Source: Sulfobacillus thermosulfidooxidans (GTDB lineage: Bacteria > Bacillota > Sulfobacillia > Sulfobacillales > Sulfobacillaceae). From it: 64,000 bases of DNA. The stretch covers positions 3,100,001-3,164,000 of the forward strand of contig NZ_LGRO01000001.1 of NCBI RefSeq assembly GCF_001280565.1, given 5' to 3'. Made by a program: the position numbers and the translations under genes. This document shows, one piece after another, positions 15,963-24,967 of this stretch (the first letter of the stretch is position 1; every line of letters starts with the position of its first letter). The notes under the pieces are model-generated. The model had not been told where the DNA came from. It saw only the letters and a list, made by a program, of their open reading frames with translations, and ran no database searches.

Positions 15963-16304
15963 ATGAAGCGGGTTGAAAAACCATGGGGTTACGAACTATG
16001 GTGGGCCATTACTGACCGCTATGTGGGTAAAGTGATTCATGTGAATCAAGGGCAGTCTTTAAGTTTGCAGTATCATCATGTGAAACATGAAAGTATGTAT
16101 GTGGTGGCAGGTCAGGCTGAGATTTTAATTAATGATGAGTTAAGGCGCATAGGCCCAGGTGAAGCGGTGGAAGTTCCTCCATTGACCAAGCATCGTCTCA
16201 CTGCGCTGACTGACCTCGAAGTGATGGAGGTGTCAACACCGGAACTCGATGATGTGGTGCGGTTAGAAGATAACTATGGGCGGGAAGGAACGTCAACACC
16301 CTAA
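15963..16304 (+). CDS. Cupin-fold mannose-6-phosphate isomerase-like protein
   Basis: A small single-domain cupin of 113 residues. It begins M-K-R-V-E-K-P-W-G-Y-E and carries the metal-binding pattern in L-Q-Y-H-H-V-K-H-E-S and a later H in PPLTKHRL. The same start and fold occur in the C-terminal domain of type II phosphomannose isomerases and in many stand-alone sugar-phosphate cupins. ATG 15963 is chosen for its AAGGTGG at 15951-15957. It may act on mannose phosphate, which would fit the phosphomannomutase and mannosyl genes elsewhere in the window, but this is inference. Confidence 0.78.
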   Translation: MKRVEKPWGYELWWAITDRYVGKVIHVNQGQSLSLQYHHVKHESMYVVAGQAEILINDELRRIGPGEAVEVPPLTKHRLTALTDLEVMEVSTPELDDVVRLEDNYGREGTSTP

Positions 16305-16348
16305 AGGCCTGATTCTCTCAATCAGAGTTAAACGACCCAGCGAGCAAG

Positions 16349-16370
16349 AGCCGCAGGTTACCCTGCGGCT
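16349..16370 (+). terminator. Terminator hairpin between cupin and mrp genes
   Basis: A 9-bp stem (AGCCGCAGG paired with CCTGCGGCT) has a four-base loop and is followed by TCTTCTTC. It lies between two convergent genes and overlaps the last codons of the Mrp gene. Confidence 0.6.
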
Positions 16371-17548
16371 TCTTCTTCGATCTGTTGTTTAATTCGGGTG
16401 GCAATATCCAAAAATACCTGACTGGAAAGCGATGCGGGGTCCGATACGACAACCGGCTCTCCTTCGTCTCCTCCTTCACGTACGGTAGATTCCAAAGGAA
16501 TTTGCCCGAGTAAGGGCACATGGAATAAATCCGCTAAGGCTTTGCCGCCTCCCGAACCGAAAATATTCATGCGTTCACCATGTGGGCACAGCACATAGGA
16601 CATGTTCTCAATCACGCCGATAATTTCTTGGTGGGCTCTTTTGGCCACATCTCCCGCGCGGTGGGCCACATAGGTGGCAACCTCTTGGGGCGTTGTGACT
16701 AAGACTAATTTGGCTTTGCGCACTTTTTGGGCAATATCTAAAGCAACATCCCCGGTGCCCGGAGGCAAGTCGATGAGCAGGTAATCGAGTTCAGGCCAAG
16801 CCACATCGGTGAAAAATTGTTGCATCATTTTTCCTAACATCGGTCCACGCCAGACGATAGCCTGTCCTTCTTCCACAAACATCCCCATGGAGACTAAATA
16901 GACACCATGCACTTGCCAAGGAATGATTTTTTCTTGCTCGTTGACACGGGCCTTGTCCTTAGCGCCAAACATTCGACCTTGACTAAAACCATAAATATCC
17001 ATATCGATAATCCCGACGCGAGCTCCGAGTTGACTGAGCGCCACGGCTAAGTTAGCCGTGATGGTGGATTTGCCCACACCACCTTTACCACTGGCAATGC
17101 CGATGACGACCGTCTTGTTCGCATCAGACATCATTCCCTCTGCAGGACCTTGTCCGGGTAAAGGACCAATGACTGGGGCTTGGCGGGTATTTGAGGAGGT
17201 ACTGGGCGGGGTCACATTGGGTTTGGCGGATGTAGCCCCTGGTGCGCGGTTTTGTTGTGCCGATTCGAATGCCTTTTGAAAGGCTTTTTTCCGTTCTTGT
17301 TCGTTCATGACACTTAAATTGACGGCGACATCGGTGACTTCGGGATCTTGACGTAAGACGTGATTGACATCATCGGTAATTTTTTGATGCAGTGGACAGC
17401 CTTCAACCGTGAGGGCAATATCAAGAGCCACACGACCGCTGGGTTCAATAGCGACATTGCGAACCATATTTAAGGCGACAATACTTTGATGTAACTCGGG
17501 ATCATAGACATTTTCTAAAGCGCGCATTACCCGGGCTTGATCTAACAT
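16358..17548 (-). CDS. mrp: Mrp/ApbC-type P-loop ATPase, Fe-S cluster carrier
   Basis: A 396-residue protein. Residues 1-85 form a MIP18/DUF59 domain with the conserved Cys in EGCPLH. A Ser/Pro/Gln-rich linker follows, then a deviant Walker A in IASGKGGVGKST and the D-M-D-I-Y-G segment typical of Mrp/NBP35. These proteins carry and deliver Fe-S clusters. The usual C-terminal CPxC cluster-binding pair is incomplete here: the sequence reads LCPHGER, with a single Cys, as in SalA-type Firmicute proteins. ATG 17548 follows a good GAGGTGA. It lies 20 bp after the SufT-like gene and the two form an operon. Confidence 0.9.
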   Translation of the reverse strand: MLDQARVMRALENVYDPELHQSIVALNMVRNVAIEPSGRVALDIALTVEGCPLHQKITDDVNHVLRQDPEVTDVAVNLSVMNEQERKKAFQKAFESAQQNRAPGATSAKPNVTPPSTSSNTRQAPVIGPLPGQGPAEGMMSDANKTVVIGIASGKGGVGKSTITANLAVALSQLGARVGIIDMDIYGFSQGRMFGAKDKARVNEQEKIIPWQVHGVYLVSMGMFVEEGQAIVWRGPMLGKMMQQFFTDVAWPELDYLLIDLPPGTGDVALDIAQKVRKAKLVLVTTPQEVATYVAHRAGDVAKRAHQEIIGVIENMSYVLCPHGERMNIFGSGGGKALADLFHVPLLGQIPLESTVREGGDEGEPVVVSDPASLSSQVFLDIATRIKQQIEEEAAG

Positions 17549-17568
17549 AAATTCACCTCACAAAAATT

Positions 17569-17877
17569 TTAGAAGCCAAGGAGACGACGGCCCTCATCGG
17601 TCAGCATATCAGGAGTCCACGGAGGATTCCAGACGATATCAACATGAGCTTCTTTAACCCCATCGATCGTTTCGATTGCCATTTCGGCCGTTCGCGTGAT
17701 GGTGTCATGCAGTGGACAGCCAGGCGCGGTTAATGTCATTTCCACTTGAACAACACCGTCATCGTGCACCTCGACATTATAGACCAAACCCAAATCCACT
17801 ACGTTCACGCCAATCTCGGGATCGGTCACCTCTTTGAGGACTTCTAAGACTTGGTCTTTGGTAACCGTTGTAGCCAT
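17569..17877 (-). CDS. MIP18/DUF59 family Fe-S assembly protein (SufT-like)
   Basis: A stand-alone MIP18/DUF59 domain of 102 residues, with the conserved DPEIGVNVVDLGLVY segment and the single Cys in TAPGCPLHD. Proteins of this family (SufT, PaaD-like) help mature Fe-S proteins. It is the first gene of a two-gene unit with mrp, whose N-terminus carries the same domain, so the pair probably cooperates in cluster transfer. ATG 17877 is preceded by AAGGAGGC. A perfect TATAAT (minus strand, 17972-17977) lies about 95 bp upstream, without a good -35. Confidence 0.87.
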   Translation of the reverse strand: MATTVTKDQVLEVLKEVTDPEIGVNVVDLGLVYNVEVHDDGVVQVEMTLTAPGCPLHDTITRTAEMAIETIDGVKEAHVDIVWNPPWTPDMLTDEGRRLLGF

Positions 17878-18202
17878 TCAAAAAGCCTCCTTCTGTTTCG
17901 GTCTTTCAATCTCCTGCATCCTGAACTGGCAGCAGGAATTTTGGGGGTTATTTCCGAGCATTTCACTAGGTATTATACCGCGTTTTCTTTTTTTTTGTGA
18001 ATCGAAACTCTGGGACGAAGGCGTCATATAGCAGTCAGATACATGGTAATGGCCCGCGGGGAAAAAATTTCTTGGACTGGATGCATACACCAGCATAATT
18101 TGGTCACACTACGAATAGTTATATTAGGTCTGGTTGAATGAATCCCTATCACGGTCTCATTATCTTTCATTCATGAGAGAACATTGATATGGGGGAGCAA
18201 CC
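17878..18202. other. Divergent intergenic region, 325 bp
   Basis: This separates the SufT-like gene (minus) from an unknown gene (plus). It holds the minus-strand TATAAT at 17972-17977 beside a long T/C run (17983-17996), and on the plus strand a weak TTGAAT with CATTAT 18 bases later. No gene or stable hairpin is evident. Confidence 0.4.
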
Positions 18203-18613
18203 ATGAGAACCATGAAAGGACTAAAATCGCATGCCAGTCTTTGGCGTTTAATGTGGTGGAGTTTGCGGCTGTCTTGGTCGAAAAACAAGGAGGGACGGCG
18301 CCGCGCACGAAAACATATTTGGGCTATGCTCGAAAATCGGTGGAGCAAGTTAGTGCCTGATGCTGTTCCGGGACAAGTCTCGGGCGTTACGCACGCGGTG
18401 TGGCTTGGAGCCGCTTTAGCGTCGCGCTCCCTGGTGCGCTATCCGCTATTGCCTAAACGGATAAAGACGCGGTTGATTTGGTTGTTTCGGTTGGTCGGGC
18501 GGACCAATGGGAAGGCATTGGTTACGGCCTATTTGGCATGGGTGTGGCTTACCGATGTCGCCGAGTCTCCCAGTCATTTGGTGCAGTCGCAAGTGACTCC
18601 CGATACGGTTTGA
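18203..18613 (+). CDS. Uncharacterised basic protein
   Basis: A 136-residue protein, rich in Arg, Lys and Trp, with a strong GGGGGAG ribosome site nine bases before ATG. It has a hydrophobic stretch near residues 108-118 (L-V-T-A-Y-L-A-W-V-W-L) and a moderately hydrophobic one near 65-80, so peripheral or loose membrane association is possible. No family is recognised. The neighbouring gene is convergent. Coding status rests on length, the ribosome site and codon usage similar to its neighbours. Confidence 0.55.
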   Translation: MRTMKGLKSHASLWRLMWWSLRLSWSKNKEGRRRARKHIWAMLENRWSKLVPDAVPGQVSGVTHAVWLGAALASRSLVRYPLLPKRIKTRLIWLFRLVGRTNGKALVTAYLAWVWLTDVAESPSHLVQSQVTPDTV

Positions 18614-18625
18614 CTCAATGGCCCG

Positions 18626-19081
18626 TTATTTGCGTTGACCACCAGTATAACGTTGAGCCCTCCGCCAATACCAGATGGAGATTCCGAAAAAAATCACCGC
18701 AATCACCACTTTGCTGAAAAAATGTGAAGGGGCTTTGGATACGATATAGCTTTGATTAAGTAAGGGGTGATGATGGCTATCCTCTACGGTGACTTGTAAA
18801 GGGCCAGGAGATCGAATGAGATAGGAGGCAGCATATTCATGTGTTGCCTCTTTTTTTAATGGCAGCACGGTATGGGTGTGATTATCAAATGCGAGTTCAA
18901 TTGTTGCGGGAATCACCTTCTCACTGACCACGATAAAGGTGGTCTCGCTCGGTGCCTGAAGAGGTTTGGGTGTCACGAGTAATCGGATGGGACTAGACGC
19001 CCAGATAGGACTATTAAAAACGCTGAAAATTGTCATCCCAGTGAGTAAAAAGATGATACCTTTTAATTTTAATTTGCGCAC
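18626..19081 (-). CDS. Uncharacterised exported membrane-anchored protein
   Basis: A 151-residue protein with a signal peptide (basic start, hydrophobic residues 7-25, then a likely cleavage around A-S-S), a beta-rich Ig-like middle part and a C-terminal membrane helix (about residues 124-140) followed by a basic tail. It would sit outside the membrane, anchored by its C-terminus. The start is GTG 19081 with GGAAGGA upstream. No family is recognised. It is divergent from the Tad locus and might take part in its surface structure, but nothing in the sequence proves it. Confidence 0.6.
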   Translation of the reverse strand: MRKLKLKGIIFLLTGMTIFSVFNSPIWASSPIRLLVTPKPLQAPSETTFIVVSEKVIPATIELAFDNHTHTVLPLKKEATHEYAASYLIRSPGPLQVTVEDSHHHPLLNQSYIVSKAPSHFFSKVVIAVIFFGISIWYWRRAQRYTGGQRK

Positions 19082-19246
19082 TGCCAGATGTCCTTCCGCC
19101 CAAGTTTCCTTATATTCTACAGGTTTCGAGGATAAAGCACAAAGTGAAAAAAGTTCGGAGAAAATGCAGGATTTAGCCTGTAAAAGATTTACAGGTGATG
19201 AATCATGTGCGTATATTCAAATAAAAGGGTTGGCGCGGGAGTAAAT

Positions 19247-20443
19247 ATGATGATTATGAATAAAAAGGATTTGCGGGATACAAAAGGCCAATCATTACCT
19301 ATCGTTATCCTTTTTATGGGATTAATTATTGGTGCAGCAGCCATAACGATCGATTATGGCAAAGTTTCTGCATTGCGTAATCAAGCACAATCGGCTTCCA
19401 GTGCGGCTGCATTAGCGGCTGCCCAAACGCTCGCGGCCGAAATAAATGGGGAAGTATCTTCATCAAACTCGAATACACAGGGATATGTTAATGTACCCTT
19501 AACGAATCCTACGACCGTAGCACAGAAAATATATCAAGAAAATATCAAAAGCGCGATTGCACACAGTAATTCCTTAAATACCTGTACCGTGACATATTAT
19601 ATTGGGTCTCTGAATCCTCAAGATAAAGTTAGTTCCAATCCTAGTAGTATCCAACTCGGTATTAACAGTCCTATTTATGTTCAAGTGACATCTTCGGGAA
19701 CCACAACGATGAACTTTGGAAGTGCTTTAGGCATTGGTAGTGCAAATATCACACCAAAAGCTACCGCCGCCGCGACCATTCAGTTTAAAATCTCAAATGG
19801 ATTAGTGCTACCATTACTGCTACCAGTTAGTAATCCTTTGTCCTCCACAGGAAATTGGCAGAACTATTGGAGAGATGGAGAAGTCTATGCGGCATATAGA
19901 GGAGACGGTTCAGGAAATGTGCCGTCGTGGACCACGGGAATTGCCTCAACTAATATCATTGCCTATCATAAATCGTGGAAGAGTTTAGGTGATGGATGCA
20001 GCAAGAGTGCAATTTTTGGTGATGGAGGATTTGGTTGGTACAATAATAACGAATACGCGTCACTGCAAGTCGGTGAAGTGATTAAGGGTAAAGCCGGGAG
20101 TAATGAATGGCAACATGCATTAGCTTCCATTAATCCTGGGCAAACGGTGGTTCTTCCAGTGGCATATCCCCATTCCTATGATCAAAATACCGAATCGGGT
20201 AATAAATGTCCCAATGATAGTGCAAAAACGGTAGAAATTTACGGATTTGTTACTGCAACAATTGATTCCGTTCATGATACGCATGATTCCGTGAATAACA
20301 TGAATAATACGAACGGAGAGCCGGATGTTGGATTTAGTTTTACTATCGATCATCGCTATGCCGTTAGCAGTACATTGTCATCAAATAATACAACCAACTT
20401 ATCTTTATCGTATACAGCATACTTGGTACCAAATAATGGATAA
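19247..20443 (+). CDS. TadG-like pilus-associated protein
   Basis: A 398-residue protein starting at ATG 19247 after GGGAG. An N-terminal D-T-K-G-Q-S-L-P-I-V-I-L-F-M-G-L-I helix and the following I-D-Y-G-K-V-S-A-L-R-N-Q-A-Q-S segment match the Tad-pilus TadG/RcpX family with its pilin-like N-terminus. The remainder is Ser/Thr/Asn-rich and probably extracellular. TadG-like proteins are minor pilins or anchor proteins of Flp pili. It is the first gene of the Tad locus but is separated from flp by 960 bp. Lower GC and Asn/Ser richness set it apart from neighbouring genes. Confidence 0.75.
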   Translation: MMIMNKKDLRDTKGQSLPIVILFMGLIIGAAAITIDYGKVSALRNQAQSASSAAALAAAQTLAAEINGEVSSSNSNTQGYVNVPLTNPTTVAQKIYQENIKSAIAHSNSLNTCTVTYYIGSLNPQDKVSSNPSSIQLGINSPIYVQVTSSGTTTMNFGSALGIGSANITPKATAAATIQFKISNGLVLPLLLPVSNPLSSTGNWQNYWRDGEVYAAYRGDGSGNVPSWTTGIASTNIIAYHKSWKSLGDGCSKSAIFGDGGFGWYNNNEYASLQVGEVIKGKAGSNEWQHALASINPGQTVVLPVAYPHSYDQNTESGNKCPNDSAKTVEIYGFVTATIDSVHDTHDSVNNMNNTNGEPDVGFSFTIDHRYAVSSTLSSNNTTNLSLSYTAYLVPNNG

Positions 20444-21403
20444 AAACCAATTTTATCATCACAGGCATTAATTCTTATAGATTCAATCATTGCCACCCCC
20501 ACTGGTGACTAAAAAGAATTGAGCCATAGATTGCGGCATCGGCAGTCCAAAGAACGATAATAGGTTGAACAAATCGATTCTGTATTTTAACCACTGTAAA
20601 TTGGAAAATCAACACCCATGAAACGCAATATGCTATGAAGGGGTTAGTCATTGGCATAAAAGCTTAGCGGAACTACAAGAATTATTGCGGAAATAGTATC
20701 AAGGGTAGTCTCATTCTAGATTCGGGGGATTGATGAAGGAGAAAGATTAGTCCTAATATAAATTGGGGTAGACAATAATATCCAGAATTCCATCGCAAGG
20801 ATCCGATGTTTGGAAATTAGGGTAAATTGTTTCCATGGCCAAATCGATTGATAGCGCTATTTTGTGAAATCCATGGTCTCCTTGGAGAAGGGGAAAACAC
20901 TAAAGCGTATAATTGCATGAACCAAAATTATCTCGCTACCCAACAAATTAAGTGTTTCGGGTGATTCACGCCGTTTCGTGAATAATGGCTTCGACTTATA
21001 ACAATTCGAAGTAGCATGAATCAAAGTCCGTTAGTAGATTGGCAGAATGCAAAGACCTAGACTTTAGTCGAACTACCATACGATGGTCCACATTAAAAAG
21101 GTGTGCTAAAAGCTAGGGTTGAGTTCCGTATACTGTAAGCGTTGCGAGGAATATTGGCTATATTAGCACCGTTCCGCGCTATTTCACAGAGTGAACGAGA
21201 ACAAATCCGACAACACTCTCTACGCCTGAACAGATTTGTCCAAAAAACTTTTTCAAGTGGGGAAAACGTTAAAAGTTGGGTTTGAAAAGAAGGAATTAGG
21301 AACTTCTCGTCGAATTTTGAAAAATAAGCAGGAAAATATTGTATCTTGCTGGCTGCCTCGAAATATCTTTACTCAAAAGTTTACATGAAATGGGAGGATT
21401 ATC
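20444..21403. other. Gene-free AT-rich region in the Tad locus
   Basis: No reading frame of note exists on either strand over about 960 bp, in a region otherwise tightly packed. Two neighbouring inverted repeats are seen: ATTCACG with CGTGAAT (20964-20983), and CTTCGA with TCGAAG (20989-21011). A TTGAAA at about 21317 may be the -35 of an flp promoter. The stretch could be a decayed gene, a long leader or an RNA gene; nothing further can be supported. Confidence 0.4.
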
Positions 21404-21595
21404 TTGGCGAAATTACAGGTGTTTTTGTTGGCATTATTTTCGCGAGTTAAGGAAAAAGACGGTCAGGCGTTGGTGGAATATGCTTTAATTTTGGCCCTCA
21501 TTGCTGTGGTCGTCATTGTAGCATTACATTTCTTAGGAAGTTCCGTTAAACATCAATTGAACAATATTGCTAACAACATTACGAATGCGTCCTAA
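21404..21595 (+). CDS. flp: Flp-type prepilin
   Basis: A 63-residue prepilin, the main subunit of Flp/Tad pili. The basic leader ends in K-D-G, and the class-typical G-Q-A-L-V-E-Y motif supports cleavage by a TadV/CpaA-type peptidase after the Gly. The long hydrophobic helix A-L-I-L-A-L-I-A-V-V-V-I follows. The Glu at position 5 of the mature protein is present and the Flp-type Tyr follows it. The start is TTG 21404, five bases after GGGAGGA. A 12-bp hairpin downstream separates it from cpaB and may allow pilin mRNA to exceed the rest of the operon. No prepilin peptidase gene is seen in the window. Confidence 0.92.
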   Translation: MAKLQVFLLALFSRVKEKDGQALVEYALILALIAVVVIVALHFLGSSVKHQLNNIANNITNAS

Positions 21596-21602
21596 TATTT
21601 TG

Positions 21603-21642
21603 AGGTGCGACTATTATGACTAACGTCTGGATAGTCGCACCT
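21603..21642 (+). promoter_or_regulatory. Stem-loop between flp and cpaB
   Basis: A perfect 12-bp stem (AGGTGCGACTAT paired with ATAGTCGCACCT) with a 16-base loop sits just after flp. It lacks a T run, so it is more likely an mRNA-stability or partial-termination element than a full terminator. Confidence 0.6.
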
Positions 21643-21673
21643 TGATCTCTGTGAAGGTGTAGGAGGATTCAAA

Positions 21674-22414
21674 ATGGCTATAGCAAAGCGGATGGGGACA
21701 TTTTTTCGGATAAATCGTTGGCTGTTGGCGGGCATCGTGGTGATTGGTGTAGCTGCTTATGTTTCGGCGCGTTATGTCCAAATCGCTATTCAACAGGCTA
21801 ATGCGAAAACCCATGTTCCTACCGTGCAAGTTCTTGTTGCCTCTCAACCTATTGCTGCTTATGAACCTATTACGTCCAGTATGGTTACGGTGAAAACCTA
21901 TCCAGTGTCTGCTGTACCTGCAGGATCCTATTCTTCTATTCAGCCTCTGAATGGAGCATGGACAACGGAAGCCATTTCGCCGGGTGTTCCTCTCGTGTCC
22001 AGCGAAGTATTTTTCCCTAAAACCGCCAATGTATTAGCAGCCCGTATTAACCCTCAAGACATGGCGGTCGATGTTCCATTGTCGTCAACTAATGCGGTCG
22101 ATGGTTTAATCATGCCGGGCGACAACATTGCCTTATTTATTACAATCACAGAGAAAAATGGGCAAAAAGTTATTGAAGATTTTATGAATCACGTCAAAGT
22201 GTTAGCGGTGAACGGTTCGATGACTCCACCATCTGCTCCTACGGTTGGACAAAGTCCCAATTTGATTGTCGCCATGACACCATCTCGTATTGAATCTCTC
22301 CTATTTGCTGAGCAAAACTCATCGGGCTTTACCGCAGCTCTTGAGTCTCCGCATACTAAGGCGCAACGCCCCACTCCTTATGGACTTAATAATCTTGATA
22401 CTCCGGTTCCTTAA
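21674..22414 (+). CDS. cpaB: CpaB/RcpC-family Flp pilus assembly protein
   Basis: A 246-residue protein with an N-terminal membrane helix (about residues 16-33) and an SAF-like domain starting at V-L-V-A-S-Q-P-I-A-A-Y-E-P-I, characteristic of CpaB/RcpC. In diderms this protein works with the secretin; here no secretin gene is seen, as expected for a monoderm. It probably sits at the outer face of the membrane and guides the pilus. AGGAGGA lies six bases before ATG. It begins the core tad operon cpaB-cpaE-cpaF-tadB-tadC. Confidence 0.85.
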   Translation: MAIAKRMGTFFRINRWLLAGIVVIGVAAYVSARYVQIAIQQANAKTHVPTVQVLVASQPIAAYEPITSSMVTVKTYPVSAVPAGSYSSIQPLNGAWTTEAISPGVPLVSSEVFFPKTANVLAARINPQDMAVDVPLSSTNAVDGLIMPGDNIALFITITEKNGQKVIEDFMNHVKVLAVNGSMTPPSAPTVGQSPNLIVAMTPSRIESLLFAEQNSSGFTAALESPHTKAQRPTPYGLNNLDTPVP

Positions 22415-22438
22415 TTTGTTAATTTGTTGTGAGGATGT

Positions 22439-23584
22439 GTGGTGATGGTAAGCGTACTCGTGGCAGCGATTTCTCCGGTTATGGAATCAATCGATTCCAT
22501 GTTGCGACAGTTGTCGTTCGTCAATATTGCGGGTTCTACGGAAAGTATACGGGAAGCTGTGGATATTGCGGCCGTTGAATCCTTGGATGCGATGATTATT
22601 GATGAAAGTCTCCTCAGTGACAGTTGGGGGCTTCAAGACCGCCTGGCACGTGAGCCATTTCCATTGATTTTAATCATTCATACGCCGAGCGCGGAGTCGA
22701 CTCGCCGCGCATTAGCTATTCATGCGGCTGACGTGATGACTCAGGACGCCATTTCTTCCCTATTACCACCATTATTGAAATCCTTGAATAAATCCGATGA
22801 ACCTGCTGCGGCTTTGCACCGAGTTATTGGGGTATATTCAGCTAAGGGGGGAGTTGGCAAGACAACCTTGGCGGTCAATTTGGCATGGAGCTTAGCCCGT
22901 TTATCTGAACGACCCACTGCGCTCGTCGACTTAGATTTGCAGTTTGGGGACATAGGTCCGATGGTTCACGATAGTCCTGATGTGACGATTCGTGAGCTTG
23001 TTGAAGGCTCACCTAAAGAGGTTGAGGAAGACAAGTTGTCGCGTTCACTCATAGCCGTCGACGGGTTACCGTTAAATCTACTATTGGCACCGTTGCATCC
23101 ACAGTATGCAGACTTGGTGGAATCTCATCACGTCAAAGATATCCTCCAAAAGCTGAAGGCAACACATTCCTTTACTGTGTGTGACTTGTCGGCAGCGTTG
23201 TCCGACCAAAATTTGTCGGCGATGGATCTTGTCGATGTCTTATTGATGGTAGCAACGCCAGAAATGATCACTTTGCGCAATGTCGCTCGATCATTGAAAG
23301 TACTTCAAACCTTATACCCCGAACCCGGTAGAATTCGCATGGTGATCAACCGTGCCGGTACGGGAATGACAACTGATCAAATCAGTCAGTTATTACCCAT
23401 TCCCGTATCGTATTGGATGCCTAGTGGTGGAGTCACACCTGTTCGGTCGGCTAACACGGGTAAACCGTTGGTGGTCGTTGATCCAGCTAATCCTCTGGCA
23501 ATATCCATTGAAAATATTGCCAAGACTTTATTAGAAGAATCTGAAGGGGCAAGCCGTCGGACGGTTCGAAAAGATGTACTGTGA
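22439..23584 (+). CDS. cpaE: CpaE/TadZ-like pilus localisation ATPase
   Basis: About 380 residues. Residues 1-115 form a receiver-like domain with an Asp in MIIDESLL but no full phosphorylation set. A MinD/ParA-type ATPase follows, with the deviant Walker A YSAKGGVGKTTLAV and the D-L-D-L-Q-F-G-D segment. CpaE/TadZ proteins place the Tad machine in the cell. GTG 22439, GTG 22442 and ATG 22445 are all in frame; ATG 22445 has the best distance from GAGGA. A second, similar gene lies at 27969, which is unusual for one Tad locus. Confidence 0.88.
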   Translation: MVMVSVLVAAISPVMESIDSMLRQLSFVNIAGSTESIREAVDIAAVESLDAMIIDESLLSDSWGLQDRLAREPFPLILIIHTPSAESTRRALAIHAADVMTQDAISSLLPPLLKSLNKSDEPAAALHRVIGVYSAKGGVGKTTLAVNLAWSLARLSERPTALVDLDLQFGDIGPMVHDSPDVTIRELVEGSPKEVEEDKLSRSLIAVDGLPLNLLLAPLHPQYADLVESHHVKDILQKLKATHSFTVCDLSAALSDQNLSAMDLVDVLLMVATPEMITLRNVARSLKVLQTLYPEPGRIRMVINRAGTGMTTDQISQLLPIPVSYWMPSGGVTPVRSANTGKPLVVVDPANPLAISIENIAKTLLEESEGASRRTVRKDVL

Positions 23585-23610
23585 GATGAGGCAAAAAGGA
23601 GTGAGAGAAC

Positions 23611-24960
23611 ATGTCACTACGCAACCGAATTAATGGAATGTCTTCAGGAGCGTCTCAAGCCTTTAAAGCCATAAAAACGACACAAAATAGTAAAGCGGGA
23701 GAATTTGATTATTTAGGCACAAATTTTCTTGCCCTTAAAAGCCGTGTGCAAGACGCGTTATTAACTCAAGTGATGGATCCCGAGAAATTATCGCGGGATG
23801 AACTACGAGGTATTATTTTAAATATCGTGGAAGCTGATAAGGAGATCTCTCCTTTAGAAAAAGATGCCTTGGTTAGAATTTTGGTTGATGAAATATTAGG
23901 ATATGGTCCCATACAAGCCCTATTAGACGATCCGGACATTTCCGAAATTATGATTAATGGGCCGTCGAGAGTCTATATTGAACGCCATGGATCATTGATT
24001 AAAACCGATGTAACCTTTCGCGACGAAGCCCACCTGCGTTCAGTATTAGAGAAAATGTTATCCTTTACCGGACGGCGCGTTGATGAGTCTAGTCCTATGG
24101 TGGATGCAAGGCTTCCAGACGGGTCCCGGCTCAATGCGATTTTGCGGCCTCTTGCCGTATCCGGCGATTCTATCACCATTAGAAAATTTTCTAAGGATCC
24201 GTTTGTTCTTTCTCAATTAGTACAGATGGGGACTTTGTCTAGTGAAATGGCCGAATTTATTCAAGCTGCCGTGCATGGCAAATTAAATATTGTGGTGTCT
24301 GGTGGAACTGGCTCTGGTAAAACAACGACATTGAATGCATTGTCGGCCTTCATTCCGGAATCTGAGCGGATAGTCACAATTGAAGATGCGGCAGAACTTC
24401 AACTGCAGCAGGACCATAAAGTGACACTGGAAGCTCGTCCAGCCAATATTGAGGGGCGCGGGGGAATTACGATTCGAGATCTCGTTCGAAATGCGTTGCG
24501 GATGCGTCCTGACCGCATTATTGTCGGTGAGGTTCGTGGTGGCGAGGCCTTAGACATGTTGCAAGCGATGAACACCGGTCATGAGGGAAGTTTGACAACG
24601 GTTCACGCTAATAGTCCACGGGATTGTCTTGCCCGTATCGAAACCATGGTTCTGATGGCAGGTGCGGATTTGCCCCTGACAGCTATTAGAACGCAGGTGG
24701 CCTCGGCAATTGATATTATTATTCAACAAGCACGACTTCTTGACGGCTCCCGCCGAATCATTCGGATCACCGAAGTGGTAGGCATGGAAAGTGGGATTAT
24801 CACCACTCAAGATCTTTTCCAATTCGATCAGACAGGTGTTGATGAAGACGGACGCGTGGTCGGAGTTTTTCGGGCCAATGGAATTCGACCGAAAAATTAT
24901 GATCGCATTCGTTCCCAAGGAGTCGATTTATCGCCCAGTATATTTGGCATGGGGGTCTAA
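23611..24960 (+). CDS. cpaF: CpaF/TadA pilus assembly ATPase
   Basis: A 449-residue secretion ATPase of the VirB11/TadA group that powers Flp pilus extension and retraction. An N-terminal helical domain precedes the ATPase. Walker A is SGGTGSGKTTTLN, the Asp box is R-I-V-T-I-E-D-A-A-E-L-Q-L, Walker B is in R-I-I-V-G-E-V-R-G-G-E-A, and the His box is T-G-H-E-G-S-L-T-T-V-H-A-N. An AAAAGGAG ribosome site precedes ATG 23611. It is followed by tadB after a gap of seven bases. Confidence 0.94.
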   Translation: MSLRNRINGMSSGASQAFKAIKTTQNSKAGEFDYLGTNFLALKSRVQDALLTQVMDPEKLSRDELRGIILNIVEADKEISPLEKDALVRILVDEILGYGPIQALLDDPDISEIMINGPSRVYIERHGSLIKTDVTFRDEAHLRSVLEKMLSFTGRRVDESSPMVDARLPDGSRLNAILRPLAVSGDSITIRKFSKDPFVLSQLVQMGTLSSEMAEFIQAAVHGKLNIVVSGGTGSGKTTTLNALSAFIPESERIVTIEDAAELQLQQDHKVTLEARPANIEGRGGITIRDLVRNALRMRPDRIIVGEVRGGEALDMLQAMNTGHEGSLTTVHANSPRDCLARIETMVLMAGADLPLTAIRTQVASAIDIIIQQARLLDGSRRIIRITEVVGMESGIITTQDLFQFDQTGVDEDGRVVGVFRANGIRPKNYDRIRSQGVDLSPSIFGMGV

Positions 24961-24967
24961 TAGACTC

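Noticed and set aside
24791-24967. Longer TadB start inside cpaF
   Set aside because: It would overlap the end of cpaF by 170 bp with no homology to TadB; ATG 24968 is normal.
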